A DNA stretch of 35,497 nucleotides from an uncultured Oscillospiraceae bacterium (GCA_934539585.1 CAKTCT010000026.1:1-35497), one strand, 5' to 3'. Counted from the first letter of the stretch, positions 14,929 through 23,569 are shown. Numbers and translations: made by a program. The notes: a model not told the origin generated them from the sequence alone.

Positions 14929-16095
14929 ATGCGGTATTTCATTGAAGCCGGCTATGTCAGCCTGAACAAAAAAGGGGAGGAGCTCTGCGGCGACCGGGTG
15001 GAGACCGTCTATCACGACGATACCATGACCACGGTTCTGGCCGATGGGCTGGGCAGCGGCGTCAAGGCCAACATTCTGTCCACCCTGACCTCCAAGATCA
15101 TCAGCACCATGATGGCTTCGGGGATGGAAATCCAGGACTGCGTGGAGACCATCGCCCAGACGCTGCCCATCTGCAAGATCCGGCAGGTGGCCTACTCCAC
15201 CTTTACGATTCTGCAGATCAAGACCGACGGCAGCGCCTATATGGTCCAGTTTGACAACCCCCTGTGCGTGCTTCTCCGGAACGGGAAGCATGTGGAGTAC
15301 CCCGTGGAGGTCAACGTCATTGACGGCAAGACCATCTACGAAAGCCGGATGCAGGTGGAGCTGGGGGACGTGTTCGTCATGTTCAGCGACGGCGTGCCCC
15401 ACGCGGGCATCGGCATCACCATGAATCTGGGGTGGCAGCAGGAAAACGTGGTCCGCCACCTGGAAGAACAGTACGACAAAAACGACTCCGCCAAGAGCAC
15501 CGCCGCCAAGCTGGCCGACACCGCCAAGGCCCTCTATCTGGGGGAGCCCGGCGACGACACCACCGTGGCCGTGATGAAGGTCCGGGAGCGGCAGAACGTC
15601 AGCATCATGTTCGGGCCGCCCTCCAATCCGGCGGACGACGACCAGGTGGTCCGGGACTTTCTGGCCCAGGACGGCATCAAGATCGTCAGCGGCGGCACCA
15701 CCTCCAAAATCGTCAGCAAGTATCTGGGGACGGAGGTGCAGACCTGTCTGGACTACTTCGACCCCAAAATCCCGCCCATCGGCCGGATGAAAGGGGTGGA
15801 CCTGGTCACAGAGGGCGTTATCACCCTGGGCCACGTCATGGAGCTTTCCAACATGATCGTCAGCCAGACCAACACCGACCTTTCCTGGCTCCAGAAAAAG
15901 GACGGCGCGTCTCTCATCGCCCAGTATCTTTTCGAGCGGGCCACCGACGTGAGCTTTTACGCCGGGCGGGCCATCAACCCGGCCCACCAGAACCCCAATC
16001 TCCCCCTGGATTTGAGCATCAAGCTCAAGGTGGTGGAGGTCCTTTCCCACAATCTGGAATTGATGGGCAAGCGGGTGACGGTCCACAACTACTAA
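14929..16095 (+). CDS. PP2C/SpoIIE-type serine phosphatase with an unnamed C-terminal domain
   Basis: The 388-residue cytosolic protein starts with a PP2C/SpoIIE phosphatase domain (about 1-220). Metal-binding aspartates are in ADGLGSG (D39), FSDGV (D154) and GDDTT (D209-D210). Such enzymes usually dephosphorylate anti-sigma antagonists or other Ser/Thr-phosphorylated proteins. Residues 221-388 form a second region with GGTTS (about 253-257) and mixed alpha/beta character that I cannot assign. There is no membrane segment. The gene sits between the sensory and catalytic hydrogenases, 15 bases after the former, so H2 or redox input through the PAS hydrogenase is the likely control. No STAS or anti-sigma partner is in the window. 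The ribosome site (AAAGGCGGG) is weak, suggesting coupling to upstream translation. Confidence 0.85.
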   Translation: MRYFIEAGYVSLNKKGEELCGDRVETVYHDDTMTTVLADGLGSGVKANILSTLTSKIISTMMASGMEIQDCVETIAQTLPICKIRQVAYSTFTILQIKTDGSAYMVQFDNPLCVLLRNGKHVEYPVEVNVIDGKTIYESRMQVELGDVFVMFSDGVPHAGIGITMNLGWQQENVVRHLEEQYDKNDSAKSTAAKLADTAKALYLGEPGDDTTVAVMKVRERQNVSIMFGPPSNPADDDQVVRDFLAQDGIKIVSGGTTSKIVSKYLGTEVQTCLDYFDPKIPPIGRMKGVDLVTEGVITLGHVMELSNMIVSQTNTDLSWLQKKDGASLIAQYLFERATDVSFYAGRAINPAHQNPNLPLDLSIKLKVVEVLSHNLELMGKRVTVHNY

Positions 16096-16114
16096 TCACA
16101 GAAAGGCATTTTTC

Positions 16115-17548
16115 ATGAACAGAACTTTCGACACCGACGTCCAACTGTTAAAGTATAAGGTCCTGAAGGCCGTCTCCAAGCGGGCTTTTGACGGGACCCT
16201 GACCCAGGGCTATTACGACATCCCCAAGGAAATCATCCCGGGGAAAAAAGCCACCATGCGCTGCTGCGTCTATAAGGAGCGGGCCATTCTGGCGGAGCGG
16301 GTTCACATGGCCATGGGGGGGAATCCGGACAACCCCAACGTCATCGAGGTCATCGACATCGCCTGCGATGAGTGTCCGGTCCACAAGGTCTCCGTCACCG
16401 AGTCCTGCCGGGGATGCATCGCCCACCGGTGCCAGAATGTCTGTCCCAGGGGGGCCATCACCATTGTGGACCACCGGGCCAATATCGACCACACCAAGTG
16501 CGTCTCCTGCGGGCGGTGCGCCCAGGTCTGCCCTTACGGGGCCATTCAGGAGCGGGTCCGGCCCTGCGAGCGGAGCTGCAAGGTGGGGGCCATCTCCATG
16601 AACCAGGACCAGACGGCGGAGATCGATAACGGAAAGTGCATCTCCTGTGGGGCCTGCGTCTATCAGTGCCCCTTCGGCGCCATTGTGGACAAGTCCTACA
16701 TCCTGGACGCCATCCGGCTGATCAAGGAGAGCGAGGAGAACCGGAAGTACAAGGTCTACGCCGTCATTGCCCCGGCCATCTCCAGCCAGTTTGCCTACGC
16801 GAAGATCGGCCAGATCGTCACTGGCATCAAAAAGCTGGGCTTCCACGGGGTGGTGGAGGCCGCTCTGGGAGCGGACATGACCGCCTACTCCGAGGCCGCC
16901 GAGCTGGCGGAGAAGGGCTTCCTGACCAGCTCCTGCTGCCCGGCCTTTGTGACCTACGTGGAGAAGTTCTTCCCCAAAATGGCGGAGCACATCTCCCACA
17001 ACCCGTCGCCCATGGCCCAGATCGCCCGGTACATCAAGGAGACCGACCCCACGGGGAAGGTGGTCTTTATCGGGCCGTGCACCGCCAAGAAGATGGAGTT
17101 CCGGAAGGAGTCCGTGGCCCCCTATGTGGACTGCGTCATTACCTTTGAAGAGCTTCAGGCGCTGCTGGACAGCCAGGAGATCGAGCCGGAGAACCTGGAG
17201 GAGTCCCTTCTGGACAACGCCTCCTACTACGGACGGATCTTCGCCCGGAGCGGGGGACTTTCCGCTGCGGTGGAGGAGGCCCTCAAGGAGCGGGAGATCG
17301 ACTTCGCCGTGCAGCCGGAAATCTGCGACGGCATCGAGCAGTGCAAGGTGGCCCTGCTGAAGGCGGGGCGGGGGCTGCTCCAGGCCAACTTCATCGAGGG
17401 CATGGCCTGCGTGGGCGGATGCATCGGCGGCGCGGCCTGCCTGACCCACGGCCCCAAGGACAAGAACGAGGTGGACAAGTACGGCAAGCTGGCCTTTGAA
17501 AAAGGCATCCTGGACGCGTTGACCGTGACCTCTTTCCGGAAGAAGTAA
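16115..17548 (+). CDS. [FeFe] hydrogenase, group B-like, monomeric
   Basis: The 477-residue protein is an iron-only hydrogenase catalysing H2 production or uptake with ferredoxin-type electrons. Its N-terminal third carries cysteine-rich ferredoxin motifs (CRGCIAHRCQNVCPRG, CVSCGRCAQVCPYG, CISCGACVYQCPFG plus a nearby CERSC), giving at least three [4Fe-4S] clusters. H-cluster cysteines are C274/C275 in TSSCCPAF, C322 in GPCTAKKME, and C432/C436 in MACVGGCIGG. CCPAF instead of CCPxW and the GPCTAKK form suggest group B rather than group A. It is last in the operon, 19 bases after the phosphatase gene, and followed by a terminator. Maturases HydEFG are not in the window. Confidence 0.9.
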   Translation: MNRTFDTDVQLLKYKVLKAVSKRAFDGTLTQGYYDIPKEIIPGKKATMRCCVYKERAILAERVHMAMGGNPDNPNVIEVIDIACDECPVHKVSVTESCRGCIAHRCQNVCPRGAITIVDHRANIDHTKCVSCGRCAQVCPYGAIQERVRPCERSCKVGAISMNQDQTAEIDNGKCISCGACVYQCPFGAIVDKSYILDAIRLIKESEENRKYKVYAVIAPAISSQFAYAKIGQIVTGIKKLGFHGVVEAALGADMTAYSEAAELAEKGFLTSSCCPAFVTYVEKFFPKMAEHISHNPSPMAQIARYIKETDPTGKVVFIGPCTAKKMEFRKESVAPYVDCVITFEELQALLDSQEIEPENLEESLLDNASYYGRIFARSGGLSAAVEEALKEREIDFAVQPEICDGIEQCKVALLKAGRGLLQANFIEGMACVGGCIGGAACLTHGPKDKNEVDKYGKLAFEKGILDALTVTSFRKK

Positions 17549-17592
17549 GCATAAACCCTGGATTTCGGTCCATAATTTTCCCATACGGTCCG

Positions 17593-17627
17593 GCGGCGGA
17601 GCTCTTAACCGGGGCTTCGCCGCTTTT
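17593..17627 (+). terminator. Terminator of the hydrogenase operon
   Basis: GCGGCGGAGC (17593-17602) pairs with GCTTCGCCGC (17614-17623) with one mismatch, followed by TTTT. Confidence 0.7.
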
Positions 17628-17632
17628 CAGAG

Positions 17633-17701
17633 GTTACAAATGTAACAATATCATTACGACTTTTCGTCAGGGGTTGTTTTTTTTCTCTGATTTGGTATAA
17701 T
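17633..17701 (+). promoter_or_regulatory. Promoter with upstream palindrome, SGNH hydrolase gene
   Basis: TTGTTT (17674-17679), 16-base spacer, TATAAT (17696-17701). Upstream lies the inverted repeat GTTACA-AA-TGTAAC (17633-17646), about 27 bases before the -35, a candidate operator for an unknown regulator. Confidence 0.6.
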
Positions 17702-17773
17702 AAGAAGCAGAAAAGATGCGGATGCTCCATGCACCGGCGTCGCTGTTTCCACTTTTGATTCAAGGAGCCCGCT

Positions 17774-18718
17774 ATGCCTACTACCCGTTATCTATCCTAT
17801 CGCCGACGCCGCCGCAGAAAGAACCTGCGGCTGGCGCTGCTGCTGATTCTGGTCCTGCTGGCGGCCGGAGCGGCGACCTGGGTGGCTGTTTCCAGCCTCT
17901 CGCCGGCTTCGGACGCTTCCTCCGTACCGGAGGAAAGCGCTGTGTCCTCCCTTCCGGCCGAGGAAAGCAGCCTGCCGGAAAGCGAACCGACTGTGTCAGA
18001 GCCGCCGGAGGTCTCCGGTACGGCGGCGGTTTCGGACGTGTCCCAGGACCAGGTTTCGGAGCCGGAGGAATCCAGCGAGTACGTGACGTGGGTGAATTTT
18101 TCCCTGCCAGTTCCCGAAGGAAAAGAAATGGACGACGACTATTTCGACGACGCGGTGTTCATCGGCGACTCCCGGACCCAGGGATTCATCCTGTACAGCG
18201 GCCTGGCCAACGCCACCGCTTACGCGGACAAGGGGCTGTCGGTGGAATCGGCCTTTACCAAGGAATCCATCTCCGTGGACGGCAAAAAGGTCCCGGTCAT
18301 GGACGCTCTGGCGGCCAACGACAGCTTCAAAAAGGTGTATCTCATGCTGGGCGTCAACGAGCTGGGGTGGAATTACGCCAACATCTTCCAGGAAAAGTAC
18401 CAGAAGGTGGTCCAGCGGATCAAGGAGATCAACCCCGAGGCGGAAATCTACGTCCAGTCCATTCTGCCGGTCTCCCAGGCGAAATCCGACGGGGATAAAG
18501 TTTACAACAATCCGAGAATTCAGGAATACAATCAGCTGATAATGGAGGTGGCGGCTGAGGAGGAGGTCTACTATCTGGACGTGGCCGAGGCAGTTTCCGA
18601 TGAAAACGGCGCTCTGCCTGCGGATGCGTCTACGGATGGCGTGCATTTGAACAAAGCCTACTGCCAGAAATGGCTGGCTTATCTGAAAAACCATACGGTG
18701 GAGGGCATCGGGCAGTAA
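17774..18718 (+). CDS. Membrane-anchored SGNH/GDSL hydrolase
   Basis: The 314-residue protein begins with a very basic cytosolic stretch (RRRRRRK around 10-16), one transmembrane helix (about 18-40), a serine/glutamate/proline-rich linker (about 41-105) and an extracellular SGNH hydrolase domain. Catalytic blocks are visible: FIGDSRT (S133), LGVNELG (G193, N195) and the DGVH dyad (D288, H291). Such enzymes remove or transfer acyl groups on cell-surface polysaccharides or peptidoglycan, but this substrate is unknown. The start follows AAGGAG. The downstream lipoprotein gene is 30 bases away and likely cotranscribed. Confidence 0.87.
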   Translation: MPTTRYLSYRRRRRRKNLRLALLLILVLLAAGAATWVAVSSLSPASDASSVPEESAVSSLPAEESSLPESEPTVSEPPEVSGTAAVSDVSQDQVSEPEESSEYVTWVNFSLPVPEGKEMDDDYFDDAVFIGDSRTQGFILYSGLANATAYADKGLSVESAFTKESISVDGKKVPVMDALAANDSFKKVYLMLGVNELGWNYANIFQEKYQKVVQRIKEINPEAEIYVQSILPVSQAKSDGDKVYNNPRIQEYNQLIMEVAAEEEVYYLDVAEAVSDENGALPADASTDGVHLNKAYCQKWLAYLKNHTVEGIGQ

Positions 18719-18748
18719 GCCCGCCTGAAGCGTGGAAAGGACCGTATT

Positions 18749-19219
18749 ATGCTTTTGAAGAAAATCGCCGCTTTCGCGGCTGCTGCGCTGGCCTGCGTAT
18801 CCCTTGCCGGGTGCGGGAGCGCCAAGGATATTACCGTGGACGTCAACGCCCTGGCTGCGGAGCTCAGGGACGGCATCGCCTACCAGGACGAGCTGGAGAG
18901 CATCGACTCCGCCATGATCTCCATGGTCTACGACGTGGGCGACGAGGTGGAGGAGGCCGTGGTCTACATGGGCAGCGGCGCCACTGCCGAGGAGATCGCC
19001 GTGTTCGCCTGCAAGGACGCCGATGCGGCCAAGAATCAGGTGACGCCGGTGGTGAAGCAGCACATCGAGGACCAGATCACCTCCTTTGAGTCCTATGTTC
19101 CCGGCGAGGTGGCAAAGCTCAAGGACGCGGTGGTCCGGACCGTGGGAAGGTACGTGGCGGTGTGCGTCTCCGACGACTCCGCGGCGGCGGAAAAAATCCT
19201 GGACAAGTACATGAAATAA
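18749..19219 (+). CDS. DUF4358-like lipoprotein
   Basis: The 156-residue protein has a lipoprotein signal with lipobox LAGC (C22). The mature part fits DUF4358, a family of small Clostridia lipoproteins of unknown function, with the usual acidic helices, a central VEEAVVYMGSGATAEEIAVF strand-helix segment and a late YVAVCVSDD strand. I assign the family from overall pattern, not from a search. It follows the SGNH hydrolase gene closely and shares its transcript; extracytoplasmic placement of both suggests a joint envelope role. The ribosome site is GGAAAGGA. Confidence 0.72.
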   Translation: MLLKKIAAFAAAALACVSLAGCGSAKDITVDVNALAAELRDGIAYQDELESIDSAMISMVYDVGDEVEEAVVYMGSGATAEEIAVFACKDADAAKNQVTPVVKQHIEDQITSFESYVPGEVAKLKDAVVRTVGRYVAVCVSDDSAAAEKILDKYMK

Positions 19220-19230
19220 GGCGGAAAAAG

Positions 19231-19268
19231 GCGGCCGTTGGAGGGGAATCCTTCCAACGGCCGCTTTT
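19231..19268. terminator. Bidirectional terminator between convergent genes
   Basis: GCGGCCGTTGGA (19231-19242) pairs perfectly with TCCAACGGCCGC (19253-19264), with TTTT on the plus side and, on the minus strand, CTTTTTCC. It serves both the DUF4358 gene and the glycosyltransferase gene read from the other side. Confidence 0.88.
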
Positions 19269-19277
19269 GCGTGGAAT

Positions 19278-20534
19278 CTATTTGGCGTTGGGGAGCTCTG
19301 CCAGGCGGATCTGTCGGGTGTGCTTGATCTCGGCCCAGACCGTGGACTTTTTCACGAAGCAGAGGAGGTTGATGGGAATCCAGGTCAGGAGGAAAAGGCC
19401 GTAGTAGCCGATGGCTTTGGCCATCCGGGCCAGGGGGCGGCGCTCCAGGAGAGTGGTGAAGAAGGCCCCCAGAAGGGTGACGGCTCCGAAGAACAGGGCC
19501 GGACGAAGCAGGGAACGCAAGGCCCAGGGCAGCAGCGTCGATGCGGTCCGGTTGGGGGTGAGCAGGACCAGGGTCATGGCCAGGGCCGCCGGGAGGATGG
19601 ACAGGACCTGCATCACCGGGGCCAGGAGGAAAATGAACTGGTCCAGGGCGGTGAGGCTCCGCTCCCGGAGGGCTTTGCCCAGGAGCCGGGGGCCGTAGAG
19701 CTTCCCGCACTGGAGCAGCCCCGTGGACCAGCGCCGCCGCTGCTTCCAGGAGGGGGCGAAGGTCAGGGGGGATTCGTCGTAGAGAACGGCCTCGGGGACC
19801 CAGCGGACCCGGACGTCCTGGAGGATACACTGGGTGGTGAATTCCAGGTCCTCGGTCATGGTCTGGGTGTGGAAGCCGCCCATTTTTCGGAGGAGCTCCG
19901 CGCTGACCATGAAGCCGCAGCCGTTGATGACGGCGGAAAGGCCCCAGACGCTCCGGGGCTGGTTGTAGAACCGGCTGAGCATCCAGTAATAGACGGCGTA
20001 GCTGCCGGAGATGGGGGAGTCGTAGGGGTTCTTGCTGTCCCGGCGGCCCTGGGCGGCCTGGGCGCCGCCGCAGAGGGCGCTGTTCATGGCCCGGAGGAAG
20101 CCTTTGTCCGCCAGGTTGTCCGCGTCAAAGACGCAGAAGGCGTCGTAGCAGCCGGTTTCCAGGAGCAGGTCGAAGGCGTAGGAAAGGGCGTCGCCCTTGC
20201 AGCGGATGGGGCCGGGACAGTCGAGAATCCGGGCTCCGGCCCGGCGGGCGGCCCCGGCGGTGTCGTCGGAGCAGTTGTTGGGGAGGACGTAGACGTCGAA
20301 AAGCCCCCGGGGGTAGTCCTGGGCGAGAAGGCTCTCCACCAGGCCGCCGATGACGGATTCCTCGTTTCGGGCGGCCACCAGGATGGCGAAGCGCTTCTGA
20401 GGGGCGAAGGTCCTGGGGGTCCTCCGCCGTTTCAGGGCGGGGAGGGCCACGGTGACGTTATAAACGGCGTAGAAGATCAGCACGCAGTTGATCCCCCAGG
20501 CCAGGCTGGCGCAGAGACTGAGCAGAGTTTTCAT
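19278..20534 (-). CDS. Membrane glycosyltransferase, family 2 (processive type)
   Basis: The 418-residue integral membrane protein has an N-terminal helix (about 5-32), a cytosolic GT-A domain and several C-terminal helices (about 290-400). GT2 motifs are ARNEES (55-60), FDADN (D137, D139), TEDLEF (base D229) and QRRRW (265-269), the last matching the QxxRW motif of processive enzymes such as cellulose, hyaluronan or poly-N-acetylglucosamine synthases. It would build or export a surface polysaccharide from a nucleotide sugar; the sugar is not predictable. The start at 20534 follows AGGAGGAA. It is convergent with the DUF4358 gene and stands alone. Confidence 0.88.
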   Translation of the reverse strand: MKTLLSLCASLAWGINCVLIFYAVYNVTVALPALKRRRTPRTFAPQKRFAILVAARNEESVIGGLVESLLAQDYPRGLFDVYVLPNNCSDDTAGAARRAGARILDCPGPIRCKGDALSYAFDLLLETGCYDAFCVFDADNLADKGFLRAMNSALCGGAQAAQGRRDSKNPYDSPISGSYAVYYWMLSRFYNQPRSVWGLSAVINGCGFMVSAELLRKMGGFHTQTMTEDLEFTTQCILQDVRVRWVPEAVLYDESPLTFAPSWKQRRRWSTGLLQCGKLYGPRLLGKALRERSLTALDQFIFLLAPVMQVLSILPAALAMTLVLLTPNRTASTLLPWALRSLLRPALFFGAVTLLGAFFTTLLERRPLARMAKAIGYYGLFLLTWIPINLLCFVKKSTVWAEIKHTRQIRLAELPNAK

Positions 20535-20688
20535 GAGGATTCCTCCTGTCTGGTGTCGCGGGATACCGGGATGTTCTTTCAGAGAACGAGACAAGGCGGC
20601 GTTTTCCTTCGGCTTGTCCCATAATTTTCATTTTACCGGGGAGACCCTAAGTTTTTGGCAAGGAGGAGTGAAGAATTTCTTAATTGTT

Positions 20689-21369
20689 TCAGGAGCAGAA
20701 CAGGTGCTTGCCGATGCGCTTGATCACCGGACGGCTGCGGATCCACTGATTGATGGCCCGGTCGGGGTTATAGTAGTAGATGGCCCCGCCGGAGGGGTCG
20801 GTGCCGTTCAGGGCGTCCCGGGCGGCGCGGTAGGCGGACTCCGCCACAGCTTCGTTGAACTGTCCGTCGGTGATGGCGGTGAAGGCTCCGGGCTGGTAGA
20901 TGACCCCGGAGAGGGTGTCGGGGAAGGAGGGATGCTCCACCCGGTTCAGGATCACCGCTCCCACGGCCACCTGGCCGGAGTAGGGCTCGCCCCGGGCCTC
21001 GGCGGAGATGATCCGGGCCAGGAGATTGACGTTGGCCTCGGTGGCGGCGGGCTTGGAGCCGACGCTGACACCCAGGCGCTTCAGAGTCTGGGGACCGGCG
21101 ATGCCGTCGGCGGTAAGGCCCTGCTGCTTCTGGAACTTCTTGACGGCGGCCTGGGTCTGGGAGCCGTAAATGCCGTCAACGGAGCCGGAGTAAAGTCCCC
21201 GGTCCTTGAGGCTTTGCTGGATGGCCTTGACCTCGCTCCCGGTGGAGCCGACCTTGGAGAGGGCGTCCACCGTGGGGGAGGGGAATGCCGTGGAGAGAAC
21301 CGCCACGACCAGCAGGTTCAGAAAGACGATAACGGCGGTCTGCCGAAGCAGGCGGGTGCGTTTTTCCAT
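20689..21369 (-). CDS. sleB: Spore cortex-lytic enzyme SleB
   Basis: The 226-residue exported hydrolase has a signal or anchor segment (about 8-28), a PG_binding_1 domain (about 42-100, GSEVKAIQQSLKDRGLY...DGIYGSQT) and a hydrolase_2/SleB catalytic domain (about 115-226). The probable catalytic glutamate is E124 in ISAEARGE, and the family's GAIYYYNP is at 195-202. In spore formers SleB is a lytic transglycosylase acting on muramic-lactam cortex during germination. The start at 21369 gives an 8-base spacing from AAAGGA; an ATG nine bases earlier overlaps that site. It implies that the organism sporulates, though SleB-like enzymes also occur as vegetative CwlJ/SleB family hydrolases. Confidence 0.88.
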   Translation of the reverse strand: MEKRTRLLRQTAVIVFLNLLVVAVLSTAFPSPTVDALSKVGSTGSEVKAIQQSLKDRGLYSGSVDGIYGSQTQAAVKKFQKQQGLTADGIAGPQTLKRLGVSVGSKPAATEANVNLLARIISAEARGEPYSGQVAVGAVILNRVEHPSFPDTLSGVIYQPGAFTAITDGQFNEAVAESAYRAARDALNGTDPSGGAIYYYNPDRAINQWIRSRPVIKRIGKHLFCS

Positions 21370-21492
21370 TGCGATCATCCTTTCATTGGGAGAGAATTCC
21401 CGGATATTTCTAGGGTTTCCGGGAGATTGAAAAAAATGTAAGGGACGGGGTGTATTTTTTCTGTAAGGGATGGTAAAATTTCTGCGGGGACC

Positions 21493-21521
21493 TTGCGGCT
21501 CCGGGGCGTCTCTGCTATACT
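21493..21521 (+). promoter_or_regulatory. Promoter of the HAD phosphatase gene
   Basis: TTGCGG (21493-21498), 17-base spacer, TATACT (21516-21521), 32 bases before the ATG. Confidence 0.65.
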
Positions 21522-21553
21522 GGATGGAGAAAAACGGAGCGGAGGCGCTTTTT

Positions 21554-22201
21554 ATGGACTGCAAAGGCATCATTTTTGATATGGACGGCACCCTGGTGGA
21601 CTCCATGGGCATGTGGTATCAGCTGGGGACCATGATCCTGGAGGGGAACGGCCTGACCCCAAAAGAGGAGGATCTGAACCGGAAGGTCTGCTGGATGACC
21701 GTCCCGGAGATGAAGGAGTTTTTCGAGAAGGAATACGGCCTTTGCTGCGGCAGTCTGGAGGAGTTTGTCCGGCTGTACTACCGGGAGGTGGACAAGCGCT
21801 ACGCTTCGGACATTCCGGAGAAGCCCGGCATCCGGGAGGTTCTGGAGCGGGTCCGGGCGGCGGGAATCCGGATGTGCGTGGCCACGGCCACCCGGACCTC
21901 CTCGGCGGAGCTGGTGCTGGGACGGCTGGGACTGCTGCCGTATTTTGAATTCGTCCTCTCCTGCGACGACGTAGGCAAGAGCAAGAAGTATCCCGACGTG
22001 TATCTGGAGGCGGCGCGGCAGCTGGGGCTGGACGTGTCGGAGTGCGTGGTCTTTGAGGACGCGCTCCAGGGGGTCCGGACGGCCAAGGCGGCGGGGTTCC
22101 GGGTGGCGGCCATCTACGAAAGCGCTTCGCCCTGGGAGGCGGAGGAGATCAAGGCGTGCTGCGACCGCTACATCACGGCGTATCGGGAGCTGCTGGCGTA
22201 A
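21554..22201 (+). CDS. HAD family hydrolase (beta-phosphoglucomutase/phosphatase-like)
   Basis: The 215-residue protein is a HAD subfamily I enzyme with a helical cap. Motif I is FDMDGT (D9 nucleophile, D11), motif II is VATAT, motif III is the GKSKKYPD lysine, and motif IV is FEDALQG. The pattern fits sugar phosphatases or beta-phosphoglucomutase relatives; substrate not predictable. The start is fixed by GGAGG eight bases upstream. It has its own promoter and is divergent from sleB; the next gene has a separate promoter. Confidence 0.88.
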   Translation: MDCKGIIFDMDGTLVDSMGMWYQLGTMILEGNGLTPKEEDLNRKVCWMTVPEMKEFFEKEYGLCCGSLEEFVRLYYREVDKRYASDIPEKPGIREVLERVRAAGIRMCVATATRTSSAELVLGRLGLLPYFEFVLSCDDVGKSKKYPDVYLEAARQLGLDVSECVVFEDALQGVRTAKAAGFRVAAIYESASPWEAEEIKACCDRYITAYRELLA

Positions 22202-22292
22202 AAATCGCGGCGGGGAACTCTCTTGTTCCGAAAAAGGGGCAATTTCACCAAAAGACAGCGGGTTTCTTTGCGGATTTTCCATGCTGAAAAAT

Positions 22293-22352
22293 TTGCAATC
22301 TTTTGACGAAAAAGCTATAATAAATGTATAGAAGAAGTGCGGCTTCGGCCGC
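22293..22352 (+). promoter_or_regulatory. Promoter and leader hairpin of the PRPP synthetase gene
   Basis: TTGCAA (22293-22298), 17-base spacer, TATAAT (22316-22321). The short leader contains a UUCG-capped GCGGC/GCCGC hairpin (22339-22352). Confidence 0.75.
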
Positions 22353-22381
22353 CGAGTTTCAGGAACAAGAGGAGGAAATTT

Positions 22382-23560
22382 ATGGTGCAGGAGCCGATTC
22401 ATGAAATTTCCATTCCGGTGGGGTCACTGAGCCTCATCGGGATGAAGGGCTGCGAGGAGATCACCGGAAAAGTGGACAAGTATCTGGTGGACTGGCGCTC
22501 GCAGCGGCACGGAGAAATGATGAACGACGCGGACTTCATCGGCTATTGCCGGGAGACCTATCAGCTGCAGGCGGAGTGCCCCCGGTTCGGCACCGGCGAG
22601 GCCAAGGGCAGCTTGAAGGAGTCGGTTCGAGGCCATGATCTGTACATCCTTTCCGATATGTTCAACTATGGCGTGACCTACAAGATGTACGGCATGAACG
22701 TCCCCATGAGCCCCGACGACCACTACCAGGACCTGAAGCGGATCATCGCCGCCGTCAGCGGCAAGGCTCGCCGGATCAACGTCATTATGCCCATGCTCTA
22801 TGAAGGCCGCCAGCACCGCCGCACCTCCCGGGAGTCCCTGGACTGCGCCCTGTGCCTCCAGGAGCTGGCCGGCATGGGCGTGGAGAACCTCATCACCTTT
22901 GACGCCCACGACGCCCGGGTCCAGAACGCCATCCCCCTGAGCGGATTTGAGAACGTCCACCCCACCTACCAGTTCCTGAAAGCCATGGTCAACAACATTC
23001 CGGACATCGAATTCGACCGGAACCACCTGATGCTCATCTCCCCCGACGAGGGCGGCATGAGCCGGTGCATGTACTACTCCTCCGTGCTGGGCGTGGACCT
23101 GGGCATGTTCTATAAGCGCCGGGATTACTCCGTTATCGTCAACGGCCGGAACCCCATTGTGGCCCACGAATTCCTGGGCGACAACGTGGCCGGGAAGGAC
23201 CTGATCATCGCCGACGACATGATCTCCTCCGGCGAGTCGGTGCTGGACATCGCCGCTCAGCTGAAAAAGATGGGCGCCCGCCGCATCTTCGTCTTCGCAT
23301 CCTTCGGCCTGTTCTGCGAGGGTCTGGCAAAGTTCGACGCCGCCTACGAGCGGGGCGAAATCGACCGGGTCTTCACCACCAACCTGATCTACCGCACGCC
23401 GGAGCTGCTCCATCGGGAGTGGTACATCCCCGTGGATATGTCCAAGTATATCGCCTACATCGTGGACACCCTGAACCACGACCAGTCCATCAGCAACCTG
23501 CTGAACCCGGTGTACCGCATCAACAAGCTCCTGGAGCGCAAGCGCGCCATGGAGAAGTAA
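22382..23560 (+). CDS. prs: Ribose-phosphate diphosphokinase (PRPP synthetase)
   Basis: The 392-residue enzyme makes phosphoribosyl pyrophosphate from ribose 5-phosphate and ATP for purine, pyrimidine, histidine and NAD synthesis. Visible elements: the RRTSRES flexible loop (about 142-148), the FDAHD metal/ATP site (about 172-176) and the PRPP-binding loop IIADDMISSGES (about 277-288). It is longer than the classical 315-residue Prs, with an N-terminal extension, as seen in the divergent Clostridia form. The ATG at 22382 is preceded by GAGGAGGAAAT; an earlier in-frame ATG lies in the leader hairpin region and has no ribosome site. Confidence 0.9.
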   Translation: MVQEPIHEISIPVGSLSLIGMKGCEEITGKVDKYLVDWRSQRHGEMMNDADFIGYCRETYQLQAECPRFGTGEAKGSLKESVRGHDLYILSDMFNYGVTYKMYGMNVPMSPDDHYQDLKRIIAAVSGKARRINVIMPMLYEGRQHRRTSRESLDCALCLQELAGMGVENLITFDAHDARVQNAIPLSGFENVHPTYQFLKAMVNNIPDIEFDRNHLMLISPDEGGMSRCMYYSSVLGVDLGMFYKRRDYSVIVNGRNPIVAHEFLGDNVAGKDLIIADDMISSGESVLDIAAQLKKMGARRIFVFASFGLFCEGLAKFDAAYERGEIDRVFTTNLIYRTPELLHREWYIPVDMSKYIAYIVDTLNHDQSISNLLNPVYRINKLLERKRAMEK

Positions 23561-23569
23561 GAAATTTCC

